Part shown: positions 27,696-41,357 of the stretch, one piece after another
Layout of the letters: every line of letters starts with the position of its first letter
How positions within the stretch are numbered: position 1 is the first letter of the stretch
NCBI RefSeq assembly: GCF_000220395.1
Contig: NW_004086389.1
Coordinates: 62,001 to 126,000 of the forward strand
Direction: 5' to 3'
Origin: Ichthyophthirius multifiliis
Lineage: Eukaryota; Ciliophora; Oligohymenophorea; Hymenostomatida
Length of the DNA: 64,000 nucleotides
Program-made: the position numbers and the translations under genes
Notes under the pieces: model-generated
What the model was told of the DNA's origin: nothing
Database searches by the model: none
The model's input: only the letters and a program-made list of their open reading frames with translations

Positions 27696-28648
27696 TCATT
27701 TTTTTTAATACTTTATTGCCATCTTTTTACAAATTAACTGCTGCAGAACTTAAAAATATAAAAAAATATAATAAATTATTCATAAAAAAATAAATATAAT
27801 TATTTTTGTTTTTCTTTTTTAAAAAAAACAAATTAGACTTTATTTAGAAATATTAATTATATTCTTATTTTATTTATTTTTAAATATAATTTATATTTTA
27901 CAATAAAAAAAGCACAAATTATTTCAGTAACAACAGTGAAATAATAATATTTAAATCCGCAATCAATTTCAGCTTTAGTTCCATCATCTACAGAAAAATC
28001 ATCTTTTAAATTACATAAGTTATAATTATTTGTTTAAGAATTTAAAATGGATTAATAATCAAATAAACTTGAAATAACCTTTATTTTTTTTAAATTATAG
28101 AATCTATCTAAATATTATATAAATACCATCAAAACTGATAAAAATAATGCAGAAGATATGTGTATATCTGCATATTTTTTATTTTCTTCTTTTAATGCTA
28201 CAAACGCTAATCCCATGCAAATTATCGACATAAATATGAAGCATACTCTTAATTCTGAAATAGCTATTTCCCAAGGACACGATATCTATTATTTTATGAT
28301 AAAAATTAATATATATATTAGTACTTCGGCTGTAGCGTTTATTTTTTAATTAACATTTAACTTTACAATACCCTTTTTTATTTTTATTAAATCCATTTTA
28401 AATTAAAAAAAAGTTATATTTACTGATATAGGGCCTGAAACTGTTTTACAATTCATAACCCTTCTCACTTCTGTACAAACATATTTATTTTCTTTTTTTT
28501 TTATTATTTTTTCTTCAAATTAAAATTTATTAATATACTATAATTTGATGTATCAAGGGTACAATTCCAATTATCTGATGTACCTCCGAAACTTAATATC
28601 AACAATAGAAGTAAAGAAAACTTTTAAATCAATTTTTTTATATATCAT
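27696..28648 (-). CDS. Four-helix membrane protein with two cysteine-bearing loops
   Basis: Unrecognised family. ATG is the complement of 28646-28648; TGA the complement of 27696-27698. Helix 1 or signal peptide is QKFSLLLLLILSFGG, followed by an outside segment SDNWNCTLDTSNY and KYVCTEVRRVMNCKTVSGP. Then come INATAEVLIYILIFIIK, VCFIFMSIICMGLAFVAL and HISSALFLSVLMVFI (helices), a second loop NNYNLCNLKDDFS...EIDCGFKYY, a last helix TVVTEIICAFFIV and a short basic tail. Short AT-rich introns separate these blocks. The order (helix, Cys loop, two helices, Cys loop, helix) resembles tetraspan or claudin/PMP22-like proteins. No family signature (for example CCG) is present, so I keep it generic. 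The ATG and the hydrophobic stretch differ in phase by one base at a run of seven A (28639-28645), probably a homopolymer error. Confidence 0.55.
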
Positions 28649-30568
<1,920 letters not shown>

Positions 30569-31336
30569 TTTTGTTTATTTTTTTGTTTTTTTAAGAGTTC
30601 TTTAGGGACTGCTTAATTTTTTATTTTATTTATTTATTATATTATAATTTATTTTTGAAAAAAAAAAATCTCTTTTTAAAGTGAGGGGAAATAAAATAAA
30701 AATAAGTTTCATAAAAATATAATTAATTTCTGTATATATATTTTTAAATTTTATTTTTATCTTTTTTATTTATTTATTTATTTTTCCACGCACGTTACTT
30801 TTTTTTAATAATTTAATTTAAATATATATTTATGTTTTTGTGAAATTTTAAAATATGGCTATATACCTAATGATAAAATTATATAATTTTTAGATAAATT
30901 TCTATCTTTTATTATTTTAAATAATTCAATATTATTTTTACATTATATTTAATTTTATAATTATATTATTTATAACATTCGAGTTTTTTAATTTTTTGCT
31001 TTACAATTATATTTTAATTAAAAAATTTAAAAAAAATAAAGATATAATTTAAATATGAAATATTTTTATATAAAAAAATTAAAAATCATCATTTTTATTT
31101 ATAAATTGATAAAAATTAATCAAAGTTTTTTTTAATTAAATTATATTGTTAAAATTTTTATTATTTATAAAAAATATGACTATAAAATATATATATATTA
31201 TTATGTGCATAATTATTTTAATATTAATAATACGATGTATTAATAATAAAAAAAAATATTATATTATGAAAAAATTTTAAATAATAAATATAAATAGATT
31301 TTCGTTAAAACATTAAAAATATTTTATTATAATTTT
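30569..31336. other. 5' flank of alpha-tubulin
   Basis: Contains the alpha-tubulin promoter by position. T-rich beside the ATG, with small G/C islands near 30588-30612 (agagttctttagggactg) and 30787-30800 (cacgcacgtt). I cannot assign factors. Confidence 0.4.
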
Positions 31337-32319
31337 TCACGAAATGTTTGCCAAACATAATTTTTCTGACTTAACATATCTTTATTTTGTCATCCATTTT
31401 TTACCTTATAAAATAAAAATATATTGATATAAATAAAGCAAAAATATGTTTGATAATTAAAAAAAATATTTAAAAGTACAAATATAGAGAATATTAATAT
31501 AAAATAAAATTTACAATTATAATTTAGTAATCAAATTTAAAAATAAAATATATTTTACCTAAAAAAGTAGCAAAATAATCTTTATCAATTTTAGTTTCAG
31601 GAAGGCAAGTCTCTAAAACTTTTTTTTTTGGGTTAAGAGGTGTTTACAAGTCATATGTAAATTTATCTTCTTATCCTTCCAAAAAAACTCTTTCTCCTAC
31701 TACTGAGCCATTTGATGGCCTTAATATTTCAACTTAAGAGTGGTCTGCATTTGAAACACATAATATCATTCCATGTGATTCAAAACCTTATTATAACTTA
31801 AAAATTAAAAATATTAATTTTTGATTACCAGCTAGCTTTTTAGGCTTTAAATTTTATACTACTAATACCAACCCAGTCATATTTTCTATTGGTTAGTACT
31901 ATTGTATTCCTGAGGCAATTAATCTTACCTCACTTCCTATGTCAACTTTTTCACAATATAATTTTTCGCTTTCAGGATGCTTTTTATATATTTATAAATT
32001 TAAAATGTTTTTATTTAAACTATCATACTTTCCAACACTCTACTATTCTGCCTACTCTTATGTCTATTTTCTAAAAATCTTCAAATGTAGGTTATTAATT
32101 ATTTTTTTCTTCTGTTTAAACATTCTCCTAGGCTTTTTTAGGTTTCTAAGGATTTGCTTTTTATGGAGACTTTTAAATATTTTTAGTGTTAGTTATTTAA
32201 TTATTGTTTTATTTAAAAGGAGAAGGTTAATGATTTTTTCCCAAATTTGTTTCTAATTAATATATTAAAGAATCTAACTTTGATAAAGTATTATGAAAAT
32301 GAGTCACTTTTTATTCCAT
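31337..32319 (-). CDS. EMAP-II/ARC1-type tRNA-binding protein
   Basis: Stand-alone tRNA-binding OB-fold protein, related to AIMP1 (p43), yeast Arc1p and the C-terminal appendage of some aminoacyl-tRNA synthetases; it delivers tRNA to synthetases in the cytosol. ATG is the complement of 32317-32319, TGA the complement of 31337-31339, 245 residues. The N-terminal about 80 residues are a helical/Lys-Gln-rich linker (KSPQKANPQKPKKAQENV). The domain follows: FEDFQKIDIRVGRIVE, HPESEKLYCEKVDIG, LVLVVQNLKPKKLAG joined across an intron to FESHGMILCVSNADH, then EILRPSNGSVVGERVF and the C-terminal subdomain KKWMTKQRYV. Introns: 31980-32028, 31787-31828 and 31405-31558. Splicing gives an exact multiple of three. 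No synthetase catalytic domain is attached. Confidence 0.9.
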
Positions 32320-32660
32320 ATTTTTAAATATTAATTTTTATAAATTATATTTTAGAGTGTATAAAGCAAAATATTATAATTAATTAAAAAATAGAATAAG
32401 AAAATATATATTTATTAATTATTATAAACGTATTTAATATAAAAAATAAAAAATTAATATCTATTTCGATATAATAGATATATTTCATATATTTTTATAT
32501 TACTATTTATTTTATATTTATTTTATAAGAAACTCTTATATAAGTGTTTTAAGTCTTTTTTTTATTTTTTAAAAAAGTAATAATAATAAGTAAAGCAAAA
32601 AAAATTAAATTAATATATTAAGAAATTAATATTAGATTTTCATAAAAAATAAAAAAAATA
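32320..32660. other. Divergent promoter region, EMAP-II / PUF
   Basis: 341 nt between two divergent start codons. Contains taaagcaaaa-type motifs at 32361-32371 and 32591-32600; otherwise A/T only. Confidence 0.45.
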
Positions 32661-35449
32661 ATGGCAAATTTTAATAAAAATGATGGATTTCAAGTTAAGG
32701 TGTTTGCAGATGAAGATCAATTAATTATGGGAGGAATATTAGATGGTAAATTTTAAATAAAAAATTAAATTAAAAAAATGATATCATATTCATAAAAAAA
32801 TCATTTAAAAATAAATATATATTATAAAATATAGTTTTTTTATTTACTATTTTATTATATAGAAGACGAAATAATCTAACTTAGAAATACCAATAAATCA
32901 GCTCCTCCAGACCTTTATTTATAATAAAGAACAGTAGAAGAGAATTAATATCTATATGATAAATAATATTACGATTATTATAATAGGTAGAAAAATCCTC
33001 GTTTACCAAAACCATTATACCGGCGAGATGTTGATTCAGATATAAATTAACTAATGAGTAGTCTGAAAATAAGTTAAAATATTAATTAAACATCTTAACA
33101 ATAACTAATGAATGAATTTGAAAATAATGGTTTGAATACAAATATGTTTTAATAAAGTAATGATGAAGGGTTCAAAAATTATAATAATTAGCAAAAAAAA
33201 AATTTTAATGAAACACAAAGTTAAAATATGTACTAAATTAAATAATAGTAACAAATTCATATTAATTAATTTTAAAACCCATAATAAAATGTTATATAAT
33301 AACCTACGTAATATTATATATATAAAAAAAATATTTAAATAAAAATAAATACATAAAAAATTATAAATAGTATTAATGTTAATATTTTATTTTAGTTTTT
33401 TTTAAAAAAATAAATAATTACTATTATATCATAATATATTTTATATTATATTTATATTAATAATTATATAATATAGAATCAAGAGAAATACTAAGTAACC
33501 TATGCCAGCATAACATATACATTAACAAATGCCTCCTCCTTAATTCTAATTCTAATAATAGATAATAAACTAAAACTAGTTTAATTTATTTAATTAGCAC
33601 CACTCTAATTTTCCTTAAAATATACCTCCAGGGATAACACCTAATTTAAACAATAGTTAAAATCCCTTATTTCAACCTATTCCTGTAGGAATGTCTTAAA
33701 ATGTAAACTAAAATATTATGTAAAATATGTAATAAATAAACTAATTTAATATGAATAATTTAAATTAAAACCCTAATATACCTATGAAGTTTAATACATA
33801 ATTTCCTCCTTAATAAATTTAATTGTAAATGTAAGCCAATTAAATGTAAATTAACTCTCCTATGTATGATAATAATAAAAATTTAGACAAAAACATTGAT
33901 AATAATAAAAAAAAATAAAAACAACTAAATGTATAAAATAATAATAATATTAATAATAATAATAATAATAATTTTAGTAATCTTTTTAATCATTTAATTG
34001 AATCTTGTAAAGATTAAAATTCTTCAAGAACTATTTAAAAATAATTCGAAGCCGCATCACTTGATGAAAAAAATAGTATTTTTTATAAGATATTACCAGA
34101 AGCTTTCAATTTAATGAAAGACTAATTTGGTAATTATGTGATTTAAAAATTATTTGAAAAGGGTAATAAAAATAAAAAAAAAAAAAAACTAAAATATAAT
34201 ATAATTAAAATTATTAAAAGGAACGAAGGAATAAAAACAAATATTATATTAAATGATTAAAGGAAAAGTAGAAGAATTATCATTGCATACTTATGGCTGT
34301 AGAGTAATTTAAAAAGCTTTGGAAGAATTAAAAGATTCTCCAGATATGTAAGAAGATTTAATTCAAGAACTTAACTAGAAAATTATGACTTGCATTTAAG
34401 ATTAACATGGTAATCACGTAATTTAAAAATTCTTTGAAACAGTTTAGTCTAAAAAACTTCTCCCTATTATAAATGAAGTTATCTAAAATGTAATATTATT
34501 ATACAATTACCATTTTTTTTTTTTAACAACAACAACAAAAATAAAAAAAAGATTTAAACACTTGCTTTCCACCCTTATGGTTGTAGAGTTATATAAAGAA
34601 TTTTAGAATTTAGTGATTCTAGAGAAGTAAAAAAAATAAAATAAATAGTTTATATATGATTATTATTATTTAATAAATAATTAGACCAAAAAAATTTTCG
34701 AAAAACTAATGGAAAAAATAATTGATTTATGCTAATGTTAATATGGAAATTATATTATTTAATATATTTTAGAAAAAGGGCCTGATTAAAACAGGTTAGA
34801 TATTCTTACAGCAATTAGAGAAAATTTTATTGAATTATCATTAAACAAATTTGCATCTAATGTTACTGAAAAATCTGTACTTAATTCAGATGATGAATTC
34901 AAAAAAGGCGTTTTAGATGTATTATTAAACTAAAAGCCAAACGAAACTATATTAGAGTAATTATATATGTATAAATTTATAAATATATAAAATAATTTCG
35001 TTTAGAACCGGAATAGTTAAATTAACTAAAAATGCGTATGGTAATTATGTTGTTTAAAGGTTATATGAAAAATCTAATTTTGAAACAAAAATGAGAATTT
35101 GTATGTATATATTTTAAAATTAAAATGTATTTAATGAAGTTATGTCTAATAATTATGGTATATTAATAAGTAAATAATAAAATATTTAAATTTTTAAATT
35201 AAAGGAAAACATGTTTTGAGTATAATAGAAAAAAGTAGAGTTGATATTAAGCCTAATCATAATAATTTTAATAATAATTTAAATTAAAGTTTTAATAGTA
35301 GTTAAAGCTTTAATAGTAATTAAAGTTTTAATAACTAAATCAATTTTAATAACCAAAATATTCAAAAATAAAATGTTTATAAAAATAATAATCAAAATAA
35401 CAACTAATATAAGAAGAAGAATGTTTAATAATAATTTTAATAATATTGA
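32661..35449 (+). CDS. Pumilio/PUF-family RNA-binding protein
   Basis: Sequence-specific binder of mRNA 3' UTRs, usually repressing translation or stability in the cytoplasm. ATG at 32661, TGA at 35447-35449, 736 residues after splicing. Introns: 32746-32862, 33308-33476, 34163-34262, 34490-34551, 34627-34684, 34969-35005 and 35170-35204; the sum gives an exact frame. Residues 1 to about 340 are low-complexity, rich in Asn, Gln, Pro and Met. From about residue 345 PUF repeats follow: LMKDQFGNYVIQKLFEKG, LSLHTYGCRVIQKALEEL, CIQDQHGNHVIQKFFETV, LAFHPYGCRVIQRILEF, LCQCQYGNYIIQYILEKG, LSLNKFASNVTEKSVLN, LTKNAYGNYVVQRLYEK and VMSNNYGILI...KHVLSIIEK. This is the expected set of eight. The recognition pentads (NYxxQ, CRxxQ, NHxxQ) are well preserved in most repeats. 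The C-terminal tail is Asn/Gln/Ser-rich. Confidence 0.95.
33935..33974 (+). repeat. AAT microsatellite encoding poly-Asn
   Basis: Run of aat triplets just before the first PUF repeat; in frame, it encodes Asn. Confidence 0.7.
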
Positions 35450-35761
35450 AAAAAAAAAAAAAATTACATTTATATTTTATTAAAAAATAAATAAAAATAT
35501 ATAAATATAAACTATATGTATGATAATAAAATATAAAAAAATGATAAAAAATAAAAATAAAAAAATAAATGTGAACAATGTTTTTATTTAAAATAATAAA
35601 ATATCGTTTTTTTACAAAACTTTTAAATATTATATACATTTTTTTTTTTATTTTGAAAATATTTATTATATTATATATTATAAATTCTTTTAATAATGAT
35701 AAATTCAATATTATAAATATGTATTTCTTATATATGTATTATTTGTATTATTCTAATTTTT
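35450..35761. other. AT-rich convergent spacer
   Basis: 312 nt between the PUF and ERD2-family stop codons. Standard-code ORFs on both strands here are low-complexity shadows. Confidence 0.55.
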
Positions 35762-36412
35762 TCATATTATTAATATGTTTTCTTTATTTCTATGCTTAAT
35801 AAAAAGAATAACAAAATCTAAAAGAAGGAATGTATGCAATAAATCTGCTAAAATTAAATAAATAAATTATTAGCCATCTATATACATTAAAACCCAAAAA
35901 ATCATTCTAATTATCCTACTACAAAAAATAAATGTCAAATAAATACCTAATTTGTGTTCAACAAATCCTTTTTTTCTATTTAAATAAACTTATGGCAATA
36001 AACCTAAGGCTTCAATAAACATAGAAAGTGAAACAAATAATTAATCAATTGAAAACTCTTCCCCAGGATGAAAAAAACAACTCAAAACAAAGCACAAAGG
36101 TATAATTGTTATCCAACTTAATATCTTTGATTCTTAATTATGTGCCGTATTTCTGTATTTCCAAAATAAATAAAATAAAATAAAATTCAAAAATAAACTT
36201 AAAGTCATTTCAATATAAGATAAAGTGTATAGGGAAATACGAGTATCAAAAGAATAAATAAATCTCATGATAGTTCCTAAAGCATACATTAGTTATGTCT
36301 AAAATGATAAACCATCAACATTTCGATTTTTTTTAATTCTCAAAATTAATATTAAGTTTGCTAACGATTGTACTAAATAACCTGTATTAAATATTAAAAT
36401 TATTAGTTCCAT
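35762..36412 (-). CDS. ERD2/KDEL-receptor family membrane protein
   Basis: Intronless, 216 residues: ATG is the complement of 36410-36412, TGA the complement of 35762-35764. ERD2 receptors cycle between Golgi and ER and retrieve lumenal proteins bearing KDEL-like tails. Family-like features are seven hydrophobic segments, an early LILRIKKNRNVDGLSFQTQ (family: KS.SC.GIS.K.Q), LMYALGTIMRFIYSF (family: L+.lVf..RYLDLF), MFIEALGLLPQVYLN (family: sf.LEsvAIlPQL) and the late SRIIRMIFWVLMYI (family: YR.lYi.nWi.RY). Identity to classical receptors looks low: the usual EAVAILPQ has become EALGLLPQ and some lumenal ligand-contact residues are not recognisable. A divergent paralogue in the ERD2/PQ-loop superfamily is therefore possible. 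It converges with PUF. Confidence 0.75.
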
Positions 36413-36663
36413 TTAAAAAGATATATTTTTAAAAATTAAATGAAAATTTTATATTTTATTTTTATTATTTATTGAATATTTTATTTAATTAAATAAACAA
36501 TTAAAAAATACTTTAAAATTTTATAATAAAATATATGTTGAGGGCAAACTATTTAAATTTATTTTACTAAATATTATTCAAATATAATTTTATATACATT
36601 AATTAATTTTAAAATAAAATTATTAAAATTTTTAAATATATATTAATCAAAATATTTAATTAA

Positions 36664-37556
36664 ATGGAGTCTGAGGATATTTAATTACTTGATGGTAATT
36701 ATTTAACAGAATAAAATAACGCTTAAATTATAGGATGTTCTTCATAATTGCCTAACGCCTAAGTTTAAAATATAATATCTCCTATAAGAAAAGTAAATAT
36801 ATTTAAATAATGATTTTTGTTTTAAAAAGTATAGCTCTAGTTTTTTAATTTAAAAATTAAATTTAAAAATAGAATATTTGGATGTGCGAATAAGGGATGC
36901 CATAGTTTATTATTTTTGATATAAGTAAATTATGTGAAAGACCTAAATTTTTTAAATGTATTGGCTTTGATTGTTGGCATGATTATAATTCAAATCCTTC
37001 AATAATAGAACTTTTAGTATCAATTGATAATAAAAAAGATTATATTACTTGGTCAACAATATATACTGAATTAGTAATAATTTAATTTATTTGAATATTT
37101 TTTAAAATATAATATTAAAAAAAGAGAGAAGGCATTTAATTATTTTAAATAGATCCATTAGGAAGAAGATATAATTATTTAAAAGTAAATAAATATTAAA
37201 AAAAAAATATATAATAAGAAATATATTAAAATTAATTTATATATAAATAGATTGTTATTAAAGAAACGTTTGGAGCATCTAAAACATATATTAATTAAAT
37301 ATTTTTGTTTGAAGAAAATCCATATAATAAGGTAATAATATAAAAAAATTAAAATGATATAAGCATTAATAATGATTCTGAAATAGAGGAAAAATATTTA
37401 AATCAAAGGCTAAATATTCCAAAACCATTTTAAAATGCTAGCTTAAATAATAATATAAATAATTAAGTTATAATAAATACGTTATCAGAATAACAAATAC
37501 AATAATAATAACAATTACAAATATAATAATAATAATAATAATAATAACAATTACAA

Positions 37557-37594
<38 letters not shown>

Positions 37595-39073
37595 TTAATT
37601 ATAATAAAATAATTACGTAAATTCTTAACCCAAATTTTATGTTCATAATAGTTCTGATAGAAGAGGCCGAATGTAAAATAATTATGTAAATAAAATAAGC
37701 TTAATTAATAGTCCTAGTGAAGATCTTTTAAATAACTAATAAAACAAGAGTGTTCATTAGCATTAATAAATAAGTAGAAATGATAGTAATTTACTTTAAA
37801 ATATATAAAATATGGATAGAGATATATAGTATTTATATTATTAAAATAATATCACATAAGCTGATTAAATTAATTAGATTCAATACCAAAAGTTAAATTA
37901 GATATAAAACACAGAACTAAGCTAGAATTAAAACTAATAATTAAATTAGACAACTATTCTTGATGACTAGCCACCTTTAATGCTTACATAATCTGAAAGG
38001 GAAATAATAAAATTAACAAAATAAATTTTATAAATTTAAGAAGAAAATAAAACAAAAGATATTAAAATAAATAAATTAGAACAAATTGTTATGAAATTAT
38101 AACATGATATTTAAGCATTAACTGATAAATTAGAAAATACCACAAATAAAAATTATAATCAATCTTAAAATAATCAAGATTAAAAAAGTTTTTTAGAAAC
38201 AAATAAAAAATAAAATGTTATTTATACTTCTCCTTAAACATTTGGTAAAAATTTAAATAATAATATCTAAATTATTAATGAATAAGATTAATAATAAATA
38301 TTTGATTAAGTAATTTTATTTTCATTTAAATTTATTTATATTAATTTTAATTAAAGGAAAATTTTTATAAATAAAATAATCAATTTATTAATAAATTGAT
38401 TGATAGCAAGTTTGAATAATTCTAATAATAATTAATGAAAAATATTTAAAAAAGTATTCAATCAAATGATCAATAATCCCAACTTATAAAAGAAAGTTAA
38501 ATTCAAGTATCAAATATATAATAAAAAAAAAATATTTTTTTTAAAGGAAAATAAAAAACCAAGGAAATAAAGTTGTGATGAGAATTTTCATACAACAAGT
38601 ATAAAAAATGTTTAGGAATATCAAATTAAACATAAAAATAAAATGAATAATAATTTATAAAATAAGACATAATAATTAAATAAAAATTAAAGTAAAGAAG
38701 AACTCTATAATTAATAATAAAAATAAAATATTAGTAATTAATAATAAAATCTTAATACTAAATAAAATAGCTAGGTTTCTTAATTTTATAAAAATAATGG
38801 AAATGTAAACAATCCTAAGGTGATGTATTTATTAGAAAAGCTCTAAGAAAAATTAAATTAAAGGGTATATATATTATTTTTTTATTATATTAAAAAGAAA
38901 AAGTAATAAAAAGTTGAATTATTAAATTCAGACAGGAAAAAAACATTTGAATATTAATAAAATTTTGAATACTCGGACTTAATATCTAAGTAATATATCA
39001 TTTATATTTATTTTTTAATTAATAAAAAATAAATATATTTAGTAATAGTTCTGATTATTAAACAAAAATGTGA
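36664..39073 (+). CDS. Discoidin/DOC-like domain protein with polyQ and coiled coil
   Basis: 676 residues after removing introns 36793-36872, 37074-37124, 37185-37260, 38310-38356, 38507-38546, 38865-38896 (only 32 nt) and 38990-39042, an exact multiple of three. TGA at 39071-39073. Residues about 44-140 form a galactose-binding-like beta-sandwich of the APC10/discoidin type: NIWMCEQGMPQFIIFDIS, CIGFDCWHDYNSNPSIIELL, GIQLFQIDPLG, then KIVIKETFGASKTYINQIF. The last matches the family pattern of a final strand with [G/A]xxTYxxxI. Next come a polyQ tract (residues about 208-246), a Gln/Asn-rich disordered part, and heptad-rich stretches (EREIIKLTKQILQIQEENK; VMYLLEKLQEKLNQRKKQQ). The fold is often found in ciliary and centrosomal proteins and in the anaphase-promoting complex. 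I cannot assign a specific orthologue. Confidence 0.75.
37486..37612 (+). repeat. TAA-triplet microsatellite encoding polyglutamine
   Basis: Runs of taa with interspersed caa, tta and ata, including two nearly identical copies of caattacaaatataataa. Because TAA is Gln here, it encodes a polyQ tract with a few Leu, Ile and Tyr residues. Confidence 0.85.
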
Positions 39074-39594
39074 TTACCTAAATTTAAAAAATTAATAATA
39101 TTTATATAATTAAAATTACATTCATAAATATATTTATTACTTTGCATCATATATCATGTTGTTTTTTTTTTTTCTGTATTTTTTTAAAAAAACTCAATAA
39201 ACAAAAAAAATACTATTAACTAACTAAAATTTTTTTAATTTTTTTAAAAAATTATGTATTTCCAAATTATAGGTGATTAAATAATTTGGAAGTAAAAGTA
39301 AAATTATTTTAAATTATAATGTGATTGGTTATTGCTATTTTTTTTAATTAATTTTTTTTGTTTAAAAAAAAACAATATGAAAAAGTAATATATAATTTAT
39401 TCCTTATATGATAAAGTATTTTTAATTATAATTCCATGTTTTTTTTTAACAGAAAGTAAATCATATAAACTTTTTTAATAATTTAATTTTTTTTTTTGTG
39501 AAATATTAAGAAAATTTTTTATTAATAACATAAATATAAAATTTTAAATCTCATTTATAAATCAATTTCATTTATAATAATTCCTTATTTAATA
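39074..39594. other. AT-rich convergent spacer
   Basis: Poly-A/T tracts only, between the discoidin-like gene and malate synthase stops. Confidence 0.5.
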
Positions 39595-41357
39595 TCATAA
39601 TTTTGATTATTATGTTTTATATATTTCATTTAATACTGGATAAGCCTCAATAGTTAAAAATTCTTTCATTTCTTAGTTTTAAATAAGATCGTTAGTAATA
39701 TTGATTGCTTTATTAAGGACGTTTATATTTTTAAGAATTTATCTTAGATTAGATACTTCTTAATCTCTTAATTATCTATACAAAAAAATTGAAAATTTAA
39801 AAAATTATTAAAAATAATTAATTACTAATAATATTAAATATTGATAACTTTTCCATCATTAGTTTTTGCTTAATGTCTGATCCATTACCAAATTTAAGAA
39901 CGGGAAATTTCTGCAGTTGCTGCATCTTCCATTAAATTATTGATTCCAACAGCACCTTAACCCATTAACCAATAATAAATATATTAAATAGTAATTGATA
40001 TATTTTCCCTTACACCATACTCAGTAATAGGTTCTTTTATTAATAAAATTATTTATATAATTAAAAATTTTAATATTACTTTCGACCTTTAAATTTATAA
40101 TATCTTCAGATGTAACTCTTAAATCGTATCTTAAAACATGCTTTTGATTGGCTTATCCTTTTAAGTACTATTAAAATATTTCGCGTGCAAATTTAACCAT
40201 TGCAGGATGTGCAACCCAACTTCCATCAAATCCTTCAGAACATTCTCTATTTTTGTCTTCTCTTATCTTATTATAGGCAAAATCATTTTTTTCTTTATTT
40301 TTTGTGGGAATAAAAGCACTCATTCCTCCTATTGCATGAGCACCTCTTTTATGGCAAACTTAAACAAGTTTATTTGCATAAGCTTTCATGAAAGGTACTG
40401 TCATTGTTACTTAAGATCTATCTGGTAAAACGCAATCTTTATGATTTTTTAGAAGTTTAATAGCTGAAAAAATATAATCCCATCTTCCTGAATTCAAAGC
40501 TACAATATGATCCTTTAATTCATATAAAATTTCTTCCATTTATAACCCTCCTCCAAGTGTTTCAATTAATACGGTGCATCTAATAGTTCCTATGGGAACA
40601 TTAAAGTATTTTTAAGCCTTTTTAAATATATTAAAATAAATAAAAATATAATATATTTTAAAAATTTTACAAATAGAAAAACTTCATTCCATAATCTAGC
40701 TTCAAAATAAGACTCTAACTTTGGTAAATAATAATAAATTCCTCCACATCCCATTCTTTATCTAACTTAGTAATTGTGGAAGAAATAAATACCAAAATCA
40801 AAAAGAGCTCCTGACATTACTTATCCATTTACCAAAATATGAGCTTCATCTAAATGCCAACCTCTAGTTCTAGCAAAAAGAACCGTATAAGAATTCGGAT
40901 CAAGACTATATTCTTTTCCGTTTTCTTTATGTTTTAATACTTTTAAATTTGCTTCAATTAAACATTTTTAACCACTTATTTAGTTTAGCCAAGATGGACT
41001 TAGTGCATCTTCGAAATCTGCCATAAATACATCTGCTCCTGAGTTTAAGGCATTTATACATATTTTAGGGTTTGGAGGACCTGTTAGTTCTATCCAACGT
41101 CTTTCTATGTCTTTTGGTGGAGGAGCTACTTTCCATTCTGATTCTCTCACATATTTTGTTTCTTCTGGGAAACCAGGCTTATAGCCATTATCAAGTCTTT
41201 TTTGAAGATCTTTACGGGCTTATAAAAGAGATAATCTTTTAGAGTTGAAATGAGTATGTAAAAGATATAAGAATTATTAACATTATGGTGTTATTAATTG
41301 ATTCGTATCATGATTTGGTTCTAAAATTATAACCGTTTAGACATCATGAGAATTCAT
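39595..41357 (-). CDS. Malate synthase (glyoxylate cycle), peroxisomal
   Basis: Condenses glyoxylate with acetyl-CoA to malate, the second step of the glyoxylate shunt. ATG is the complement of 41355-41357, TGA the complement of 39595-39597. Introns 40618-40682, 40034-40079 and 39776-39825 leave exactly 533 residues, the normal length of the A-type enzyme. Visible: [51 protein letters not shown] (catalytic Arg and acidic region), the signature [40 protein letters not shown] and [16 protein letters not shown] near the C terminus. The last three residues are Ser-Lys-Leu, a type 1 peroxisomal targeting signal, so it should act in peroxisomes/glyoxysomes, as is established for glyoxylate-cycle enzymes in Tetrahymena. 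Carbon recovery from lipid or acetate is the expected role. Confidence 0.96.

Noticed and set aside
35346-35799. Overlapping Phe/Ile-rich ORFs on both strands
   Set aside because: They are low-complexity reads of A/T spacer and PUF tail, with no coding pattern under the ciliate code.
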